From Terribacillus saccharophilus (GTDB lineage Bacteria > Bacillota > Bacilli > Bacillales > Amphibacillaceae): a stretch of 64,000 nucleotides of DNA. The notes beneath the pieces are model-generated. The model saw nothing but the letters and a program-made list of their open reading frames with translations. It was not told the origin of the DNA and made no database searches. Location of the stretch: contig NZ_NPBD01000002.1 in the NCBI RefSeq assembly GCF_002272745.1, positions 124,001 through 188,000 of the forward strand. Direction: 5' to 3'. The position numbers and the translations under genes are program-made. Of the stretch, positions 38,852-46,804 are shown one piece after another (within the stretch, counting starts at the first letter, position 1; each line of letters opens with the position of its first letter).

Positions 38852-38866
38852 GAAAGGAAGAACAAA

Positions 38867-39877
38867 ATGAGCTTTTTTCAGAAACTGAAAAACAAATTCT
38901 CTAATACAAGCAACGAAACAGATCAGCAAACACCTGAAAAGTACAAAGAAGGTCTGAAAAAGACCCGTACTTCCTTCTCTGATCGGATGAATAATCTGAT
39001 GGCACGTTATCGAAAAGTGGATGAGGACTTCTTTGAGGAATTGGAAGAAGTACTTATAGCTTCCGATGTAGGTGTGAACACAGTGATGGATCTGGTGGAT
39101 GAGCTCCGTATGGAAGCAAAACGTCAGAACATCAAGGATAGTATTCAGCTGAAGGATGTCATCTCAGAAAAATTGGTTGAAATATACCAAGGTGATGAAG
39201 ATGAACAGCCGCAGAAGCTAAAAATGAATGACGATGGACTTACGATTTACTTGTTTGTCGGCGTTAACGGTGTCGGAAAGACAACTAGTATCGGTAAGCT
39301 TGCGTATAAGCTGAAGCAAGAAGGCAAGAAAGTCGTCATGGCTGCGGGTGATACTTTCCGTGCTGGAGCGATCGAACAGCTGCAAGTATGGGGAGAGCGG
39401 ACTGGCGTAGAAGTGATTCGCCATAACGCTGGCAGTGATCCTGCAGCTGTTATCTATGATGGTATTAAAGCGGCACAGGCCCGCGGTGCAGATGTACTTC
39501 TTTGTGATACCGCCGGCCGTTTGCAAAATAAAGTAAATCTAATGAATGAACTGAACAAAGTACATCGTGTTATTGAACGTGAAGTACCAGGAGCGCCACA
39601 TGAAGTGCTGCTCGTATTGGATGCAACAACAGGGCAGAATGCTCTTGCGCAAGCGAAGACATTCCAAGAAACAGCTAATGTTTCTGGTATCATTTTATCC
39701 AAGCTGGATGGAACAGCTAAAGGTGGTATTGTCCTGGCGATCAGGAACGAGATGAAAATTCCGGTTAAGTTTGTTGGTCTCGGCGAACAAATGGAGGATT
39801 TGCAGGAATTTGATCCAAATGCCTTTGTATATGGTCTATTTGCTGATTTGATGCAGGATGAGGAACAAGCGGAATAG
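38867..39877 (+). CDS. ftsY: Signal recognition particle receptor FtsY
   Basis: A 336-aa protein with AGAAAGGAAG upstream. A short charged N-terminal region replaces the long acidic A domain of E. coli. The N domain is followed by the G domain with [24 protein letters not shown] and [10 protein letters not shown]. It docks SRP-ribosome complexes at the membrane translocon. The SRP gene ffh is two genes downstream. Confidence 0.97.
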   Translation: MSFFQKLKNKFSNTSNETDQQTPEKYKEGLKKTRTSFSDRMNNLMARYRKVDEDFFEELEEVLIASDVGVNTVMDLVDELRMEAKRQNIKDSIQLKDVISEKLVEIYQGDEDEQPQKLKMNDDGLTIYLFVGVNGVGKTTSIGKLAYKLKQEGKKVVMAAGDTFRAGAIEQLQVWGERTGVEVIRHNAGSDPAAVIYDGIKAAQARGADVLLCDTAGRLQNKVNLMNELNKVHRVIEREVPGAPHEVLLVLDATTGQNALAQAKTFQETANVSGIILSKLDGTAKGGIVLAIRNEMKIPVKFVGLGEQMEDLQEFDPNAFVYGLFADLMQDEEQAE

Positions 39878-39884
39878 CAGTTTC

Positions 39885-39914
39885 TTGACAGCTGCACACT
39901 AGGTTGGCTACAAT
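39885..39914 (+). promoter_or_regulatory. Promoter of ylxM-ffh
   Basis: A perfect TTGACA (39885-39890), an 18-base spacer and TACAAT (39909-39914), 37 bases upstream of the ylxM start. Confidence 0.75.
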
Positions 39915-39951
39915 TTTGTAAAGGCATTTCACTTAACAAGGGGTGCGGTTC

Positions 39952-40278
39952 ATGTTAGAGAAAACAACTCGAATGAACTATTTATTCGATTTTTATCAGG
40001 CACTGCTTACACCGAAGCAGCGGAGTTATATGGAAATGTATTATCTGGAAGATTTGTCATTAGGTGAAATTGCGGAAACGTTTGAAGTTTCTCGTCAGGC
40101 AGTCTATGATAATATCCGGCGTACCGAAGCGATGATAGAAAGCTATGAGAAAAAGCTGCATCTTTATGATCGCTTCAAGGAGAGGAGCACTTTGCTGGAT
40201 GAGCTGGAAGAAATAATGGACGCAAGCCTCCAGTCCGGTGCAAAAGACTTGATCCAAAAGATAAAAGAATTAGATTAG
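39952..40278 (+). CDS. ylxM: SRP-associated helix-turn-helix protein YlxM (UPF0122)
   Basis: A 108-aa protein; ATG 39952 is chosen over GTG 39943, which lies within the AAGGGGTG ribosome site. The N-terminus [19 protein letters not shown] and the sigma-70 region-4-like HTH ([20 protein letters not shown]) match the family. In streptococci YlxM binds the SRP and tunes Ffh/FtsY GTPase activity. It is placed 12 bases before ffh. Confidence 0.94.
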   Translation: MLEKTTRMNYLFDFYQALLTPKQRSYMEMYYLEDLSLGEIAETFEVSRQAVYDNIRRTEAMIESYEKKLHLYDRFKERSTLLDELEEIMDASLQSGAKDLIQKIKELD

Positions 40279-40290
40279 GAGGTCGATTCC

Positions 40291-41634
40291 ATGGCATTTG
40301 AAGGATTAGCCGACCGACTGCAGAGTACGATACAGAAAATTCGCGGGCGCGGTAAAGTTACAGAACAAGACGTAAAAGAAATGACACGTGAAGTACGACT
40401 GGCGCTTTTGGAAGCAGACGTTAACTTCAAAGTTGTGAAGCAGCTAATCAACAAAATCAAAGAGCGGGCTATCGGTCAGGAAGTAATGGAGAGTCTTACA
40501 CCTGGTCAGCAGGTTATCAAGGTTGTTCAGGAAGAACTGACACAGCTTATGGGCGGCGAGCAGAGCAAGATTTCTGTCGCAGACAGACCGCCGACTGTCA
40601 TTATGATGGTTGGTTTGCAAGGTGCGGGTAAAACGACAACAACTGGCAAGCTAGCAAACCTTTTGCGCAAGAAGCATAACCGTAATCCGTTGCTCGTAGC
40701 AGCTGACGTATATCGACCGGCTGCTATCGATCAGCTAGAGACACTTGGCAAGCAGCTTAGCCTGCCAGTATTTTCGATGGGGACAGAAGCAAACCCAGTC
40801 GATATTGCTAATGAGGCAATCAAGAAAGCGAAAGAAGAGCATCATGATTATGTCATCATTGATACGGCTGGCCGTCTGCATGTAGATGAGAAGCTGATGG
40901 ATGAGCTGACACAAATCAAAACGAACGTCAAACCTGCAGAAATCTTCCTTGTGGTAGATGCAATGACAGGTCAAGACGCCGTAAATGTAGCGGAGAGCTT
41001 TGATAGCCAGCTCGATATTTCTGGTGTTGTATTAACGAAACTTGACGGTGATACACGAGGCGGGGCTGCACTATCCATCCGTGCTGTAACCGGGAAACCT
41101 ATTAAATTCGTCGGTATGGGAGAGCGCACAGACCAGCTGGAAGCCTTCCATCCGGAACGAATGGCTTCCCGTATCCTTGGCATGGGAGATGTGCTTTCCT
41201 TGATCGAGAAAGCCCAAGAAAACGTCGATGAGAAGCAAGCGCGTGACTTGGAAGAGAAAATGCGCAGTATGAGCTTCACCTTTGACGATTTCCTCGAGCA
41301 GATGAGCCAGGTGAAGAAAATGGGGCCGCTTGGCGACCTTCTTGATATGCTTCCTGGCGCAGGCAAGATGAAGAACATGAAGAACGTCCAGCTGGACGAG
41401 AAGCAGCTTGTGTACGTGGAAGCGATCATCCAATCGATGACACGCAAGGAACGGCAGGAGCCGTCTTTAATCAATGCCAGCCGCAAGAAACGGATCGCAA
41501 AAGGCTCTGGCCGCAGTGTATCCGAAGTCAATCGTTTGCTGAAACAATTCGAAGATATGAAGAAGATGATGAAGCAAATGACGAACATGCAAAAGGGTAA
41601 AAAAGGACGCGGAATGAAATTTCCTTTTATGTAA
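40291..41634 (+). CDS. ffh: Signal recognition particle protein Ffh
   Basis: A 447-aa protein with AGGAGG upstream. The NG domain has GLQGAGKTTTTGKLA, DTAGRLHVDEKLM and TKLDGDTRGGAA. The C-terminal M domain is methionine-rich (KKMMKQMTNMQKGKKGRG) and carries the SRP RNA-binding motif GSGRSVSEVNRLLKQF. It binds signal sequences at the ribosome and delivers them to FtsY. Confidence 0.97.
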   Translation: MAFEGLADRLQSTIQKIRGRGKVTEQDVKEMTREVRLALLEADVNFKVVKQLINKIKERAIGQEVMESLTPGQQVIKVVQEELTQLMGGEQSKISVADRPPTVIMMVGLQGAGKTTTTGKLANLLRKKHNRNPLLVAADVYRPAAIDQLETLGKQLSLPVFSMGTEANPVDIANEAIKKAKEEHHDYVIIDTAGRLHVDEKLMDELTQIKTNVKPAEIFLVVDAMTGQDAVNVAESFDSQLDISGVVLTKLDGDTRGGAALSIRAVTGKPIKFVGMGERTDQLEAFHPERMASRILGMGDVLSLIEKAQENVDEKQARDLEEKMRSMSFTFDDFLEQMSQVKKMGPLGDLLDMLPGAGKMKNMKNVQLDEKQLVYVEAIIQSMTRKERQEPSLINASRKKRIAKGSGRSVSEVNRLLKQFEDMKKMMKQMTNMQKGKKGRGMKFPFM

Positions 41635-41645
41635 TGTAAAAACCC

Positions 41646-41674
41646 TTTACAGTGATTATTTAATCTGATACAAT
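41646..41674 (+). promoter_or_regulatory. Promoter of rpsP
   Basis: TTTACA (41646-41651), a 17-base spacer and TACAAT (41669-41674), with an upstream TG giving an extended -10. It is 39 bases before the rpsP start. Confidence 0.75.
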
Positions 41675-41713
41675 CATATCTTGTGAGAAACATTATTTTG
41701 GAGGTGCAACAAC

Positions 41714-41986
41714 ATGGCAGTTAAAATTCGTCTAAAACGTATGGGTTCTAAAAGAAACCCTTTCTATCGTGTCGTAGTTGCTGATTCTCGTTCTCCTCGT
41801 GACGGACGTATTATCGAGCAAATCGGAACATATAACCCAACAGTTAACCCAGCTGAGGTTAAATTGGATGAAGTAAAAGCGATGGACTGGATGGCTAAAG
41901 GCGCTAAGCCGAGCGACACAGTTCGTAACCTTTTCTCTAACGAAGGAATCTTGAAAAAGTTCCACGACTCAAAAAACCAGAAGTAA
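41714..41986 (+). CDS. rpsP: 30S ribosomal protein S16
   Basis: A 90-aa basic protein behind TGGAGGTG. The signature [17 protein letters not shown] and the following [19 protein letters not shown] are diagnostic. It binds 16S rRNA early in 30S assembly. It leads the rpsP-khpA-ylqD-rimM-trmD cluster. Confidence 0.97.
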   Translation: MAVKIRLKRMGSKRNPFYRVVVADSRSPRDGRIIEQIGTYNPTVNPAEVKLDEVKAMDWMAKGAKPSDTVRNLFSNEGILKKFHDSKNQK

Positions 41987-42000
41987 AGGGCTGATCGATT

Positions 42001-42228
42001 CTGAAAGCACTCATTGAAGCGATGGTTGCTCCGCTTGTTGATTTTCCTGAGCAGATCGTCGTGCATCAAAGGGAAGAACAGCATAAGGTCATCTATCAGC
42101 TTCAGGTGCATGAATCTGATATTGGCAAAGTGATCGGCAAGCACGGCCGTAATGCTCGTGCCTTTCGCGCAGTGCTGCGTGCTGCATCCGCTGATCACGA
42201 AAAACGCATTTATCTGGACATATTGTAA
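42001..42228 (+). CDS. khpA: KH-domain RNA-binding protein KhpA (YlqC), probable non-AUG start
   Basis: The first ATG is at 42022, but the family's N-terminal helix (LKALIEAMVAPLVDFPEQ) begins upstream of it, and the only ribosome site (AAAGGG, 41985-41990) is placed for CTG 42001 or ATT 41998. A stop lies in frame at 41992. From CTG the protein is 75 aa. The single KH domain contains the loop VIGKHGRNARAFRAV. KhpA pairs with KhpB/EloR to bind RNA and influence cell elongation in related Firmicutes. It follows rpsP, and a terminator follows. Confidence 0.85.
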   Translation: MKALIEAMVAPLVDFPEQIVVHQREEQHKVIYQLQVHESDIGKVIGKHGRNARAFRAVLRAASADHEKRIYLDIL

Positions 42229-42256
42229 AAGGGAGAGGGAAACCTTTCCCTTTTTT
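42227..42256 (+). terminator. Terminator or attenuator after khpA
   Basis: AAAAGGGAGAGG pairs with CCTTTCCCTTTT (one G-U) around GAAA, followed by TT. It lies inside the rpsP-to-trmD cluster, so it probably reduces rather than ends transcription into ylqD. Confidence 0.65.
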
Positions 42257-42299
42257 ACAATGTAAAAAAATGCTTTTCCAGCAGAAAGCCAGGTGTCCG

Positions 42300-42683
42300 A
42301 TGAAGATTATCCGAAGCTTGCGCGTCGATGAAGTGATCACTGACTCCAGCAAAACAGCACTCAGAGAACGTCTTCAAAAGACAGCGCGTCAACTTGACCA
42401 AGAGTGTCAACAGCTGTTGTTCGAGAAACGAAAACTCGAAAAGAAACAAGGTGTATCCAAACAGGATGTGCACAAACGTTTCCAGGCAGAGATCCGGAAA
42501 CGAGAGGAAAAAGCGGCTACGATCGCATTCCAGCTTACGCAGCTGGACGTGCTGCCGATTGGCAGTGAGATCATGATCCAAGAGGTTGAAGCTCTTGTTG
42601 AAGTTGAAGTAGGCATGAAATGGGACGAGCTTGCATCGAAAAAAATCGTCATCCAAGATGGCATTGTCATCCGGATAGAATAA
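42300..42683 (+). CDS. ylqD: YlqD family protein
   Basis: A 127-aa protein starting at ATG 42300 (AGGTG upstream); the frame reaches back to 42270 without a ribosome site. It has the family pattern: an N-terminal KIIRSLRVDEVITDSSK, a long charged coiled coil (about residues 18-75) and a C-terminal beta region EVEVGMKWDELASKKIVIQD. The function is unknown; it is always found between khpA and rimM in Bacillaceae. Confidence 0.88.
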   Translation: MKIIRSLRVDEVITDSSKTALRERLQKTARQLDQECQQLLFEKRKLEKKQGVSKQDVHKRFQAEIRKREEKAATIAFQLTQLDVLPIGSEIMIQEVEALVEVEVGMKWDELASKKIVIQDGIVIRIE

Positions 42684-42698
42684 TGAAGGTGATAAACT

Positions 42699-43220
42699 AT
42701 GGATATAAAAATGTATAATGTAGGAAAAGTCGTCAATACACATGGGATAGCTGGAGAAGTCCGGGTCGTGCGAATCACGGATTTCGATGAACGCTTTGAG
42801 CCGGGAGAAGAATTGTATTGGTTCCAGGACGAAAATAGTAAGCCACAAAAGCTGATTGTAAACACACACCGCAAGCATAAGACTTTCGATTTGCTTACTT
42901 TCCAAGGGTATACAACGATTAATCAAGTGGAAGAATTGAAGGGTGGTATCCTGAAAGTTCGCGAAGATCAGCTCAGCGATTTAGAAGAGGATGAGTTCTA
43001 TTACCACGAGATTATCGGCTGTACAGTTGAGACAGTTGAAGGAGAGGCGCTCGGCAAGGTGAAAGAGATCCTTTCCCCTGGCGCAAACGATGTTTGGGTT
43101 GTGCAACGTACGAAGCAGAAGGACCTGCTAGTGCCTTATATAGAACAAGTCGTTAAACAGATCGATATTGAAAGCAAACGCATCGTCATTGAACCGATGG
43201 AAGGATTGCTGGATCTATGA
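42699..43220 (+). CDS. rimM: 16S rRNA maturation factor RimM
   Basis: A 173-aa protein with GAAGGTGATA before ATG 42699. The N-terminal RimM barrel ([17 protein letters not shown]) is followed by a C-terminal PRC barrel ([20 protein letters not shown]). It binds the 30S head with S19 and aids late 16S maturation. The stop overlaps the trmD start (ATGA). Confidence 0.96.
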   Translation: MDIKMYNVGKVVNTHGIAGEVRVVRITDFDERFEPGEELYWFQDENSKPQKLIVNTHRKHKTFDLLTFQGYTTINQVEELKGGILKVREDQLSDLEEDEFYYHEIIGCTVETVEGEALGKVKEILSPGANDVWVVQRTKQKDLLVPYIEQVVKQIDIESKRIVIEPMEGLLDL

Positions 43221-43945
43221 AAATTGACATTCTGACACTATTTCCGGAAATGTTCGAAGGTGTGCTGCAGCATTCCATACTGAAAAGAGCCCAAGAGCTC
43301 GGAGCCTTTCAGCCCAATCTAGTGAATTTCCGGGAATTCACGACGAACAAACATAAGAAAGTAGATGACTATCCATATGGAGGCGGAGCAGGTATGGTAT
43401 TGGCGCCGCAGCCAATCTTTGATGCAATAGAACATGTAACTGAGGGTTCTGCCAAACCTCGTGTCATTCTCATGTGTCCGCAGGGTGAACCGTATAACCA
43501 GAAGAAAGCGGAAGAATTGGCGAAAGAGGAGCATCTGATTTTCATCTGCGGTCATTATGAAGGATACGATGAACGTATCCGTGAAAACATTGTGACAGAT
43601 GAAATCTCTATCGGGGACTATGTGCTGACCGGAGGAGAAATCGGTGCGATGGCGGTTATGGACAGTGTTGTCCGTCTTCTGCCTGATGTTTTGGGCAATG
43701 CTTCTTCTGCGCCTGAGGATTCTTTCTCGACAGGACTGCTGGAACACCCCCATTATACGCGTCCTGCCGACTTCCGAGGTATGCAGGTGCCGGAAGTTCT
43801 TACCTCTGGTGATCATGGTAAAATAGAAGCTTGGCGCCGGGAACAATCGCTTTACCGAACAGCTACAAGAAGGCCTGATCTTCTCTCAGATGCAGAGCTT
43901 TCTGACAAAGAACGGGATCAAGTGAAAAAGTGGCAAAAAGATTGA
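43217..43945 (+). CDS. trmD: tRNA (guanine37-N1)-methyltransferase
   Basis: A 242-aa SPOUT methyltransferase. Conserved motifs: [47 protein letters not shown] and the knot [17 protein letters not shown]. It makes m1G37 next to the anticodon, preventing +1 frameshifting. It is translationally coupled to rimM. Confidence 0.97.
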   Translation: MKIDILTLFPEMFEGVLQHSILKRAQELGAFQPNLVNFREFTTNKHKKVDDYPYGGGAGMVLAPQPIFDAIEHVTEGSAKPRVILMCPQGEPYNQKKAEELAKEEHLIFICGHYEGYDERIRENIVTDEISIGDYVLTGGEIGAMAVMDSVVRLLPDVLGNASSAPEDSFSTGLLEHPHYTRPADFRGMQVPEVLTSGDHGKIEAWRREQSLYRTATRRPDLLSDAELSDKERDQVKKWQKD

Positions 43946-43953
43946 ATAATACT

Positions 43954-43982
43954 TTGAATTCATAAGCCAAGTATGGTATATT
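43954..43982 (+). promoter_or_regulatory. Promoter of rplS
   Basis: TTGAAT (43954-43959), a 17-base spacer and TATATT (43977-43982), directly after trmD, giving rplS a leader of about 85 bases. Confidence 0.65.
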
Positions 43983-43987
43983 AAATG

Positions 43988-44070
43988 CTGTGCTTACAAC
44001 GGTAAGCGCCATATTACAATGTTCCGCTGTCGTATTTTTGCGAGAATGAGCATTGGTGAGAAGGAGTTGA
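43988..44070 (+). promoter_or_regulatory. Probable L19 autoregulatory leader
   Basis: The rplS leader begins with a stable hairpin GTGCTTAC/GTAAGCGC (43990-43997 with 44002-44009, loop AACG) followed by a conserved-looking TGTTCCGCTGTCG segment before the AAGGAG ribosome site. Its position and form fit the L19 leader described for Firmicutes, which is thought to let L19 repress its own translation. A covariance-model search would settle it. Confidence 0.55.
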
Positions 44071-44075
44071 ACAGA

Positions 44076-44420
44076 ATGCAGGAATTAATTCATGACATTA
44101 CAAAAGAACAGCTTCGCGCTGATCATCCTGATTTCCGTCCCGGAGATACTGTTAAAGTTCACGTTAAAGTAGTAGAGGGAACACGTGAGCGTATCCAGTT
44201 ATTCGAAGGTGTCGTTATTAAACGCCAAAACGGTGGAATTTCAGAAACTTTCACAGTACGTAAGATTTCTTCAGGCGTTGGTGTAGAACGTACTTTCCCA
44301 GTACACAGCCCACGTTTAGAAAAAATCGAAGTTAGCCGTCGTGGTAAAGTACGTCGTGCGAAACTTTATTACCTACGTAAACTTCGCGGAAAAGCTGCTC
44401 GTATCAAAGAAATCCGCTAA
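44076..44420 (+). CDS. rplS: 50S ribosomal protein L19
   Basis: A 114-aa protein; ATG 44076 follows AAGGAG, and the open frame upstream to 44019 belongs to the leader. Signatures: [40 protein letters not shown] and [16 protein letters not shown]. It lies at the 30S-50S interface. Confidence 0.97.
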   Translation: MQELIHDITKEQLRADHPDFRPGDTVKVHVKVVEGTRERIQLFEGVVIKRQNGGISETFTVRKISSGVGVERTFPVHSPRLEKIEVSRRGKVRRAKLYYLRKLRGKAARIKEIR

Positions 44421-44429
44421 GTACCAGAA

Positions 44430-44460
44430 AAGAGAGCTTGCTTCGTCAAGCTCTTTTTTT
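44430..44460 (+). terminator. Terminator after rplS
   Basis: GAGCTTG/CAAGCTC stem extended by AGA/TTT, loop CTTCGT, followed by a T-run. Confidence 0.85.
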
Positions 44461-44505
44461 GCTATATAGACCAAATAGATATAGTAGACAATTGGGGGCT
44501 TATAG

Positions 44506-45063
44506 ATGGCCAAACAGAAAAATGAATGGCTAGATTGGCTGAAGGCTTTAATCATCGCTGTCATCATTGCGGTGGTCGTTCGGATGTTCCTGTTTGCTCC
44601 GATTGTAGTTGACGGACCTTCCATGCAGCCAACCTTGCATGATAATGATTTTATGATTGTGAATAAGATAAGCTACCGGTTCGGTGAGCCTGAACAGAAA
44701 GATATTATAGTCTTCCACGCTACTGAATCGAAGGATTACATTAAACGGGTGATTGGTGTGCCGGGAGATCATGTCGAGATGATCGATGATACATTGTATA
44801 TAAATGGTGAAATAGTGGATGAGCCTTATCTGGATAGTGAGAAAGCGGCGCTTGCAGATGGTGGTAACCTGACGAATGATTTTACTCTTGAAGATTTGCC
44901 GGGCAATTACGAGGAGATTCCAGAGGGCTATGTGCTCGTACTCGGGGATAATCGCAGAAATTCTACCGATAGCAGATACATCGGCTTAATACCGGAAGAT
45001 CAGATTGTCGGTAAAGTACAGCTAACGTTCTGGCCGCTGGATCGCATCGGCCTGACAAAATAG
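44506..45063 (+). CDS. lepB: Type I signal peptidase
   Basis: A 185-aa protein with a short cytoplasmic N-terminus and one membrane segment (about residues 13-31). The Ser/Lys dyad is Ser39 in DGPSMQPTLH and Lys80 in YIKRVIGVPGD; boxes VLGDNRRNSTDSRYIG and FWPLDRIG also fit the Gram-positive SipS/SipV class. It cleaves signal peptides of exported preproteins. The gene sits between rplS and rbgA, where B. subtilis has no peptidase gene. Confidence 0.94.
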   Translation: MAKQKNEWLDWLKALIIAVIIAVVVRMFLFAPIVVDGPSMQPTLHDNDFMIVNKISYRFGEPEQKDIIVFHATESKDYIKRVIGVPGDHVEMIDDTLYINGEIVDEPYLDSEKAALADGGNLTNDFTLEDLPGNYEEIPEGYVLVLGDNRRNSTDSRYIGLIPEDQIVGKVQLTFWPLDRIGLTK

Positions 45064-45078
45064 GAGGAACATATTCTC

Positions 45079-45930
45079 GTGACGATTCAATGGTTTCCCG
45101 GCCATATGGCCAAAGCTAGAAGAGAAGTAGAAGAAAAACTAAAGCTCGTAGACTTTGTCATCGAGCTGGTGGATGCAAGGGCGCCAGAAGCATCTCAGAA
45201 TCCGATGCTTCGCAAAGTGCTTGGCAACAAACCGAAAATGGTTGTACTTATGAAGAAAGACTTGGCCGATAAAACGGTTACAGATGCATGGATCCGGTAT
45301 TATGAGGAACAAGGTACACCGGCTCTTTCTGTCAACGCTGATGAGAAAAACGACATTCAGCGTGTTGTCCAGCGTGCACATGATATGCACGCTGCGAAAC
45401 GTGAAAAATGGAAGCGCAGAGGCGTGCAGAATCCGCCGCCTGGTCGTGCGATGATCATCGGTATACCGAATGTCGGAAAGTCGACACTCATCAATCGGCT
45501 TGCAAGTAAGAAAATCGCAAAGACAGGCGACCGTCCAGGTGTTACCACTCAGCAGCAGTGGATCAAGGTGAAGAAGGATTTCGAGTTGCTGGATACACCA
45601 GGAATCCTTTGGCCGAAATTCGAAGATCCGCAGGTTGGTTTAGTGCTTGCTGCCATTGGTACGATTAAAGATCAGATCTTGCCGATGGAGGAAGTAGCGA
45701 CGTTCATTCTTAACTATCTGAAAGAGCATTATCCAAAGCAGGTTGCACAAAGATATGCGATAGAAGATATTTCCATGGACACAGTCGAAATGTTTACCCA
45801 TATCGGACGATTCAGAGGTGCACTTGAAGCTGGTGGTGCAATTAATTATGAAAAAACGTACGAGATCATTATTAGAGATCTTCGCAGTAAGCGGATTACG
45901 AATGTGACATTCGAAAAGCCAACAGTGTAA
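45079..45930 (+). CDS. rbgA: Ribosome biogenesis GTPase RbgA (YlqF)
   Basis: A 283-aa protein from GTG 45079, 11 bases after AGGAGG; the N-terminus TIQWFPGHMAKARREVEEKL matches the family start. The circularly permuted order is G4 MKKDL, then G1 GIPNVGKSTLINRLA, then G3 DTPGILWPKFED. It drives a late step of 50S assembly and needs L6. It lies between lepB and rnhB. Confidence 0.96.
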   Translation: MTIQWFPGHMAKARREVEEKLKLVDFVIELVDARAPEASQNPMLRKVLGNKPKMVVLMKKDLADKTVTDAWIRYYEEQGTPALSVNADEKNDIQRVVQRAHDMHAAKREKWKRRGVQNPPPGRAMIIGIPNVGKSTLINRLASKKIAKTGDRPGVTTQQQWIKVKKDFELLDTPGILWPKFEDPQVGLVLAAIGTIKDQILPMEEVATFILNYLKEHYPKQVAQRYAIEDISMDTVEMFTHIGRFRGALEAGGAINYEKTYEIIIRDLRSKRITNVTFEKPTV

Positions 45931-45935
45931 GAAAC

Positions 45936-45973
45936 AGACATACATATTTCTTTTATGTATGTCTTTATTTTTT
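45936..45973 (+). terminator. Terminator after rbgA
   Basis: AGACATACAT (45936-45945) pairs with ATGTATGTCT (45955-45964), followed by TTATTTTTT. Confidence 0.8.
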
Positions 45974-46012
45974 GTCTACATAACCGATAAACAGAGAAAA
46001 GGGAGATTGTTT

Positions 46013-46789
46013 ATGAAAGATGTATTGACGATCCAGCAGATACGAGCTCATTTACAGGAAGGCACATATTCGGAGGAGATGCTTTCGTCCTGGCAAGAGG
46101 ATCATCGTACAGGTGTTCAGAAACTAATGGACGCCTATAAAAGGAAACTAGTAAAAGAACAGGAGCTTCGCGAGCAATACGATCATATGTGCAGCTTTGA
46201 AAACGCCTATTACGCGAAAGGGAAGCAATATATCGCGGGTATAGATGAAGCAGGCAGAGGTCCGCTCGCAGGTCCGGTTGTTGCAGCAGCAGTGATTCTG
46301 CCAAGAGATGCCTACATAGCAGGCTTAAATGATTCGAAACAGTTGAGCGAGGCGAAAAGGGAAGCTTTATATGAGCAAATTATCAATACATGTATTGCCT
46401 ATGGAGTAGGTATCGTAACCAGCCAAAGAATTGATGAAATCAATATCTATCAAGCTGCCAAACAAGCAATGCTGGAGGCTGTCGATGAGTTGGAATGTCA
46501 GCCAGATCATGTGCTGGTAGATGCTATGCCTCTCTCAGAATTGACTTGTACATATGAATCCTTGATCAAGGGAGATCAGCGCAGTGTCTCAATTGCAGCA
46601 GCAAGTATCATTGCGAAAGTGACAAGAGATCGGATGATGAAAGAGGCGGATACAGCCTATCCAGGTTATGGCTTCAAAGATCATATGGGCTATGGGACCA
46701 AGCAGCATTTGGAAGCATTGCGTAAGCAAGGGATAACCCCATTACATCGACTAAGCTTTGCTCCCGTCAAGGATCTTTCCCGCGTTTAA
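46013..46789 (+). CDS. rnhB: Ribonuclease HII
   Basis: A 258-aa protein; ATG 46013 follows GGGAGA, while the longer frame to 45959 runs into the terminator. A helical N-terminal extension typical of Bacillus RNase HII precedes the catalytic domain: GIDEAGRGPLAGPVVAAAV, then LVDAMPLSELT and SVSIAAASIIAKVTRD. It removes ribonucleotides and RNA-DNA hybrids using Mn2+ or Mg2+. Confidence 0.95.
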   Translation: MKDVLTIQQIRAHLQEGTYSEEMLSSWQEDHRTGVQKLMDAYKRKLVKEQELREQYDHMCSFENAYYAKGKQYIAGIDEAGRGPLAGPVVAAAVILPRDAYIAGLNDSKQLSEAKREALYEQIINTCIAYGVGIVTSQRIDEINIYQAAKQAMLEAVDELECQPDHVLVDAMPLSELTCTYESLIKGDQRSVSIAAASIIAKVTRDRMMKEADTAYPGYGFKDHMGYGTKQHLEALRKQGITPLHRLSFAPVKDLSRV

Positions 46790-46804
46790 GAAGGAAGTGA
46801 CATC

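Noticed and set aside
40971..41693. 240-codon antisense ORF over ffh
   Set aside because: Shadow of a highly conserved gene; no ribosome site or family.
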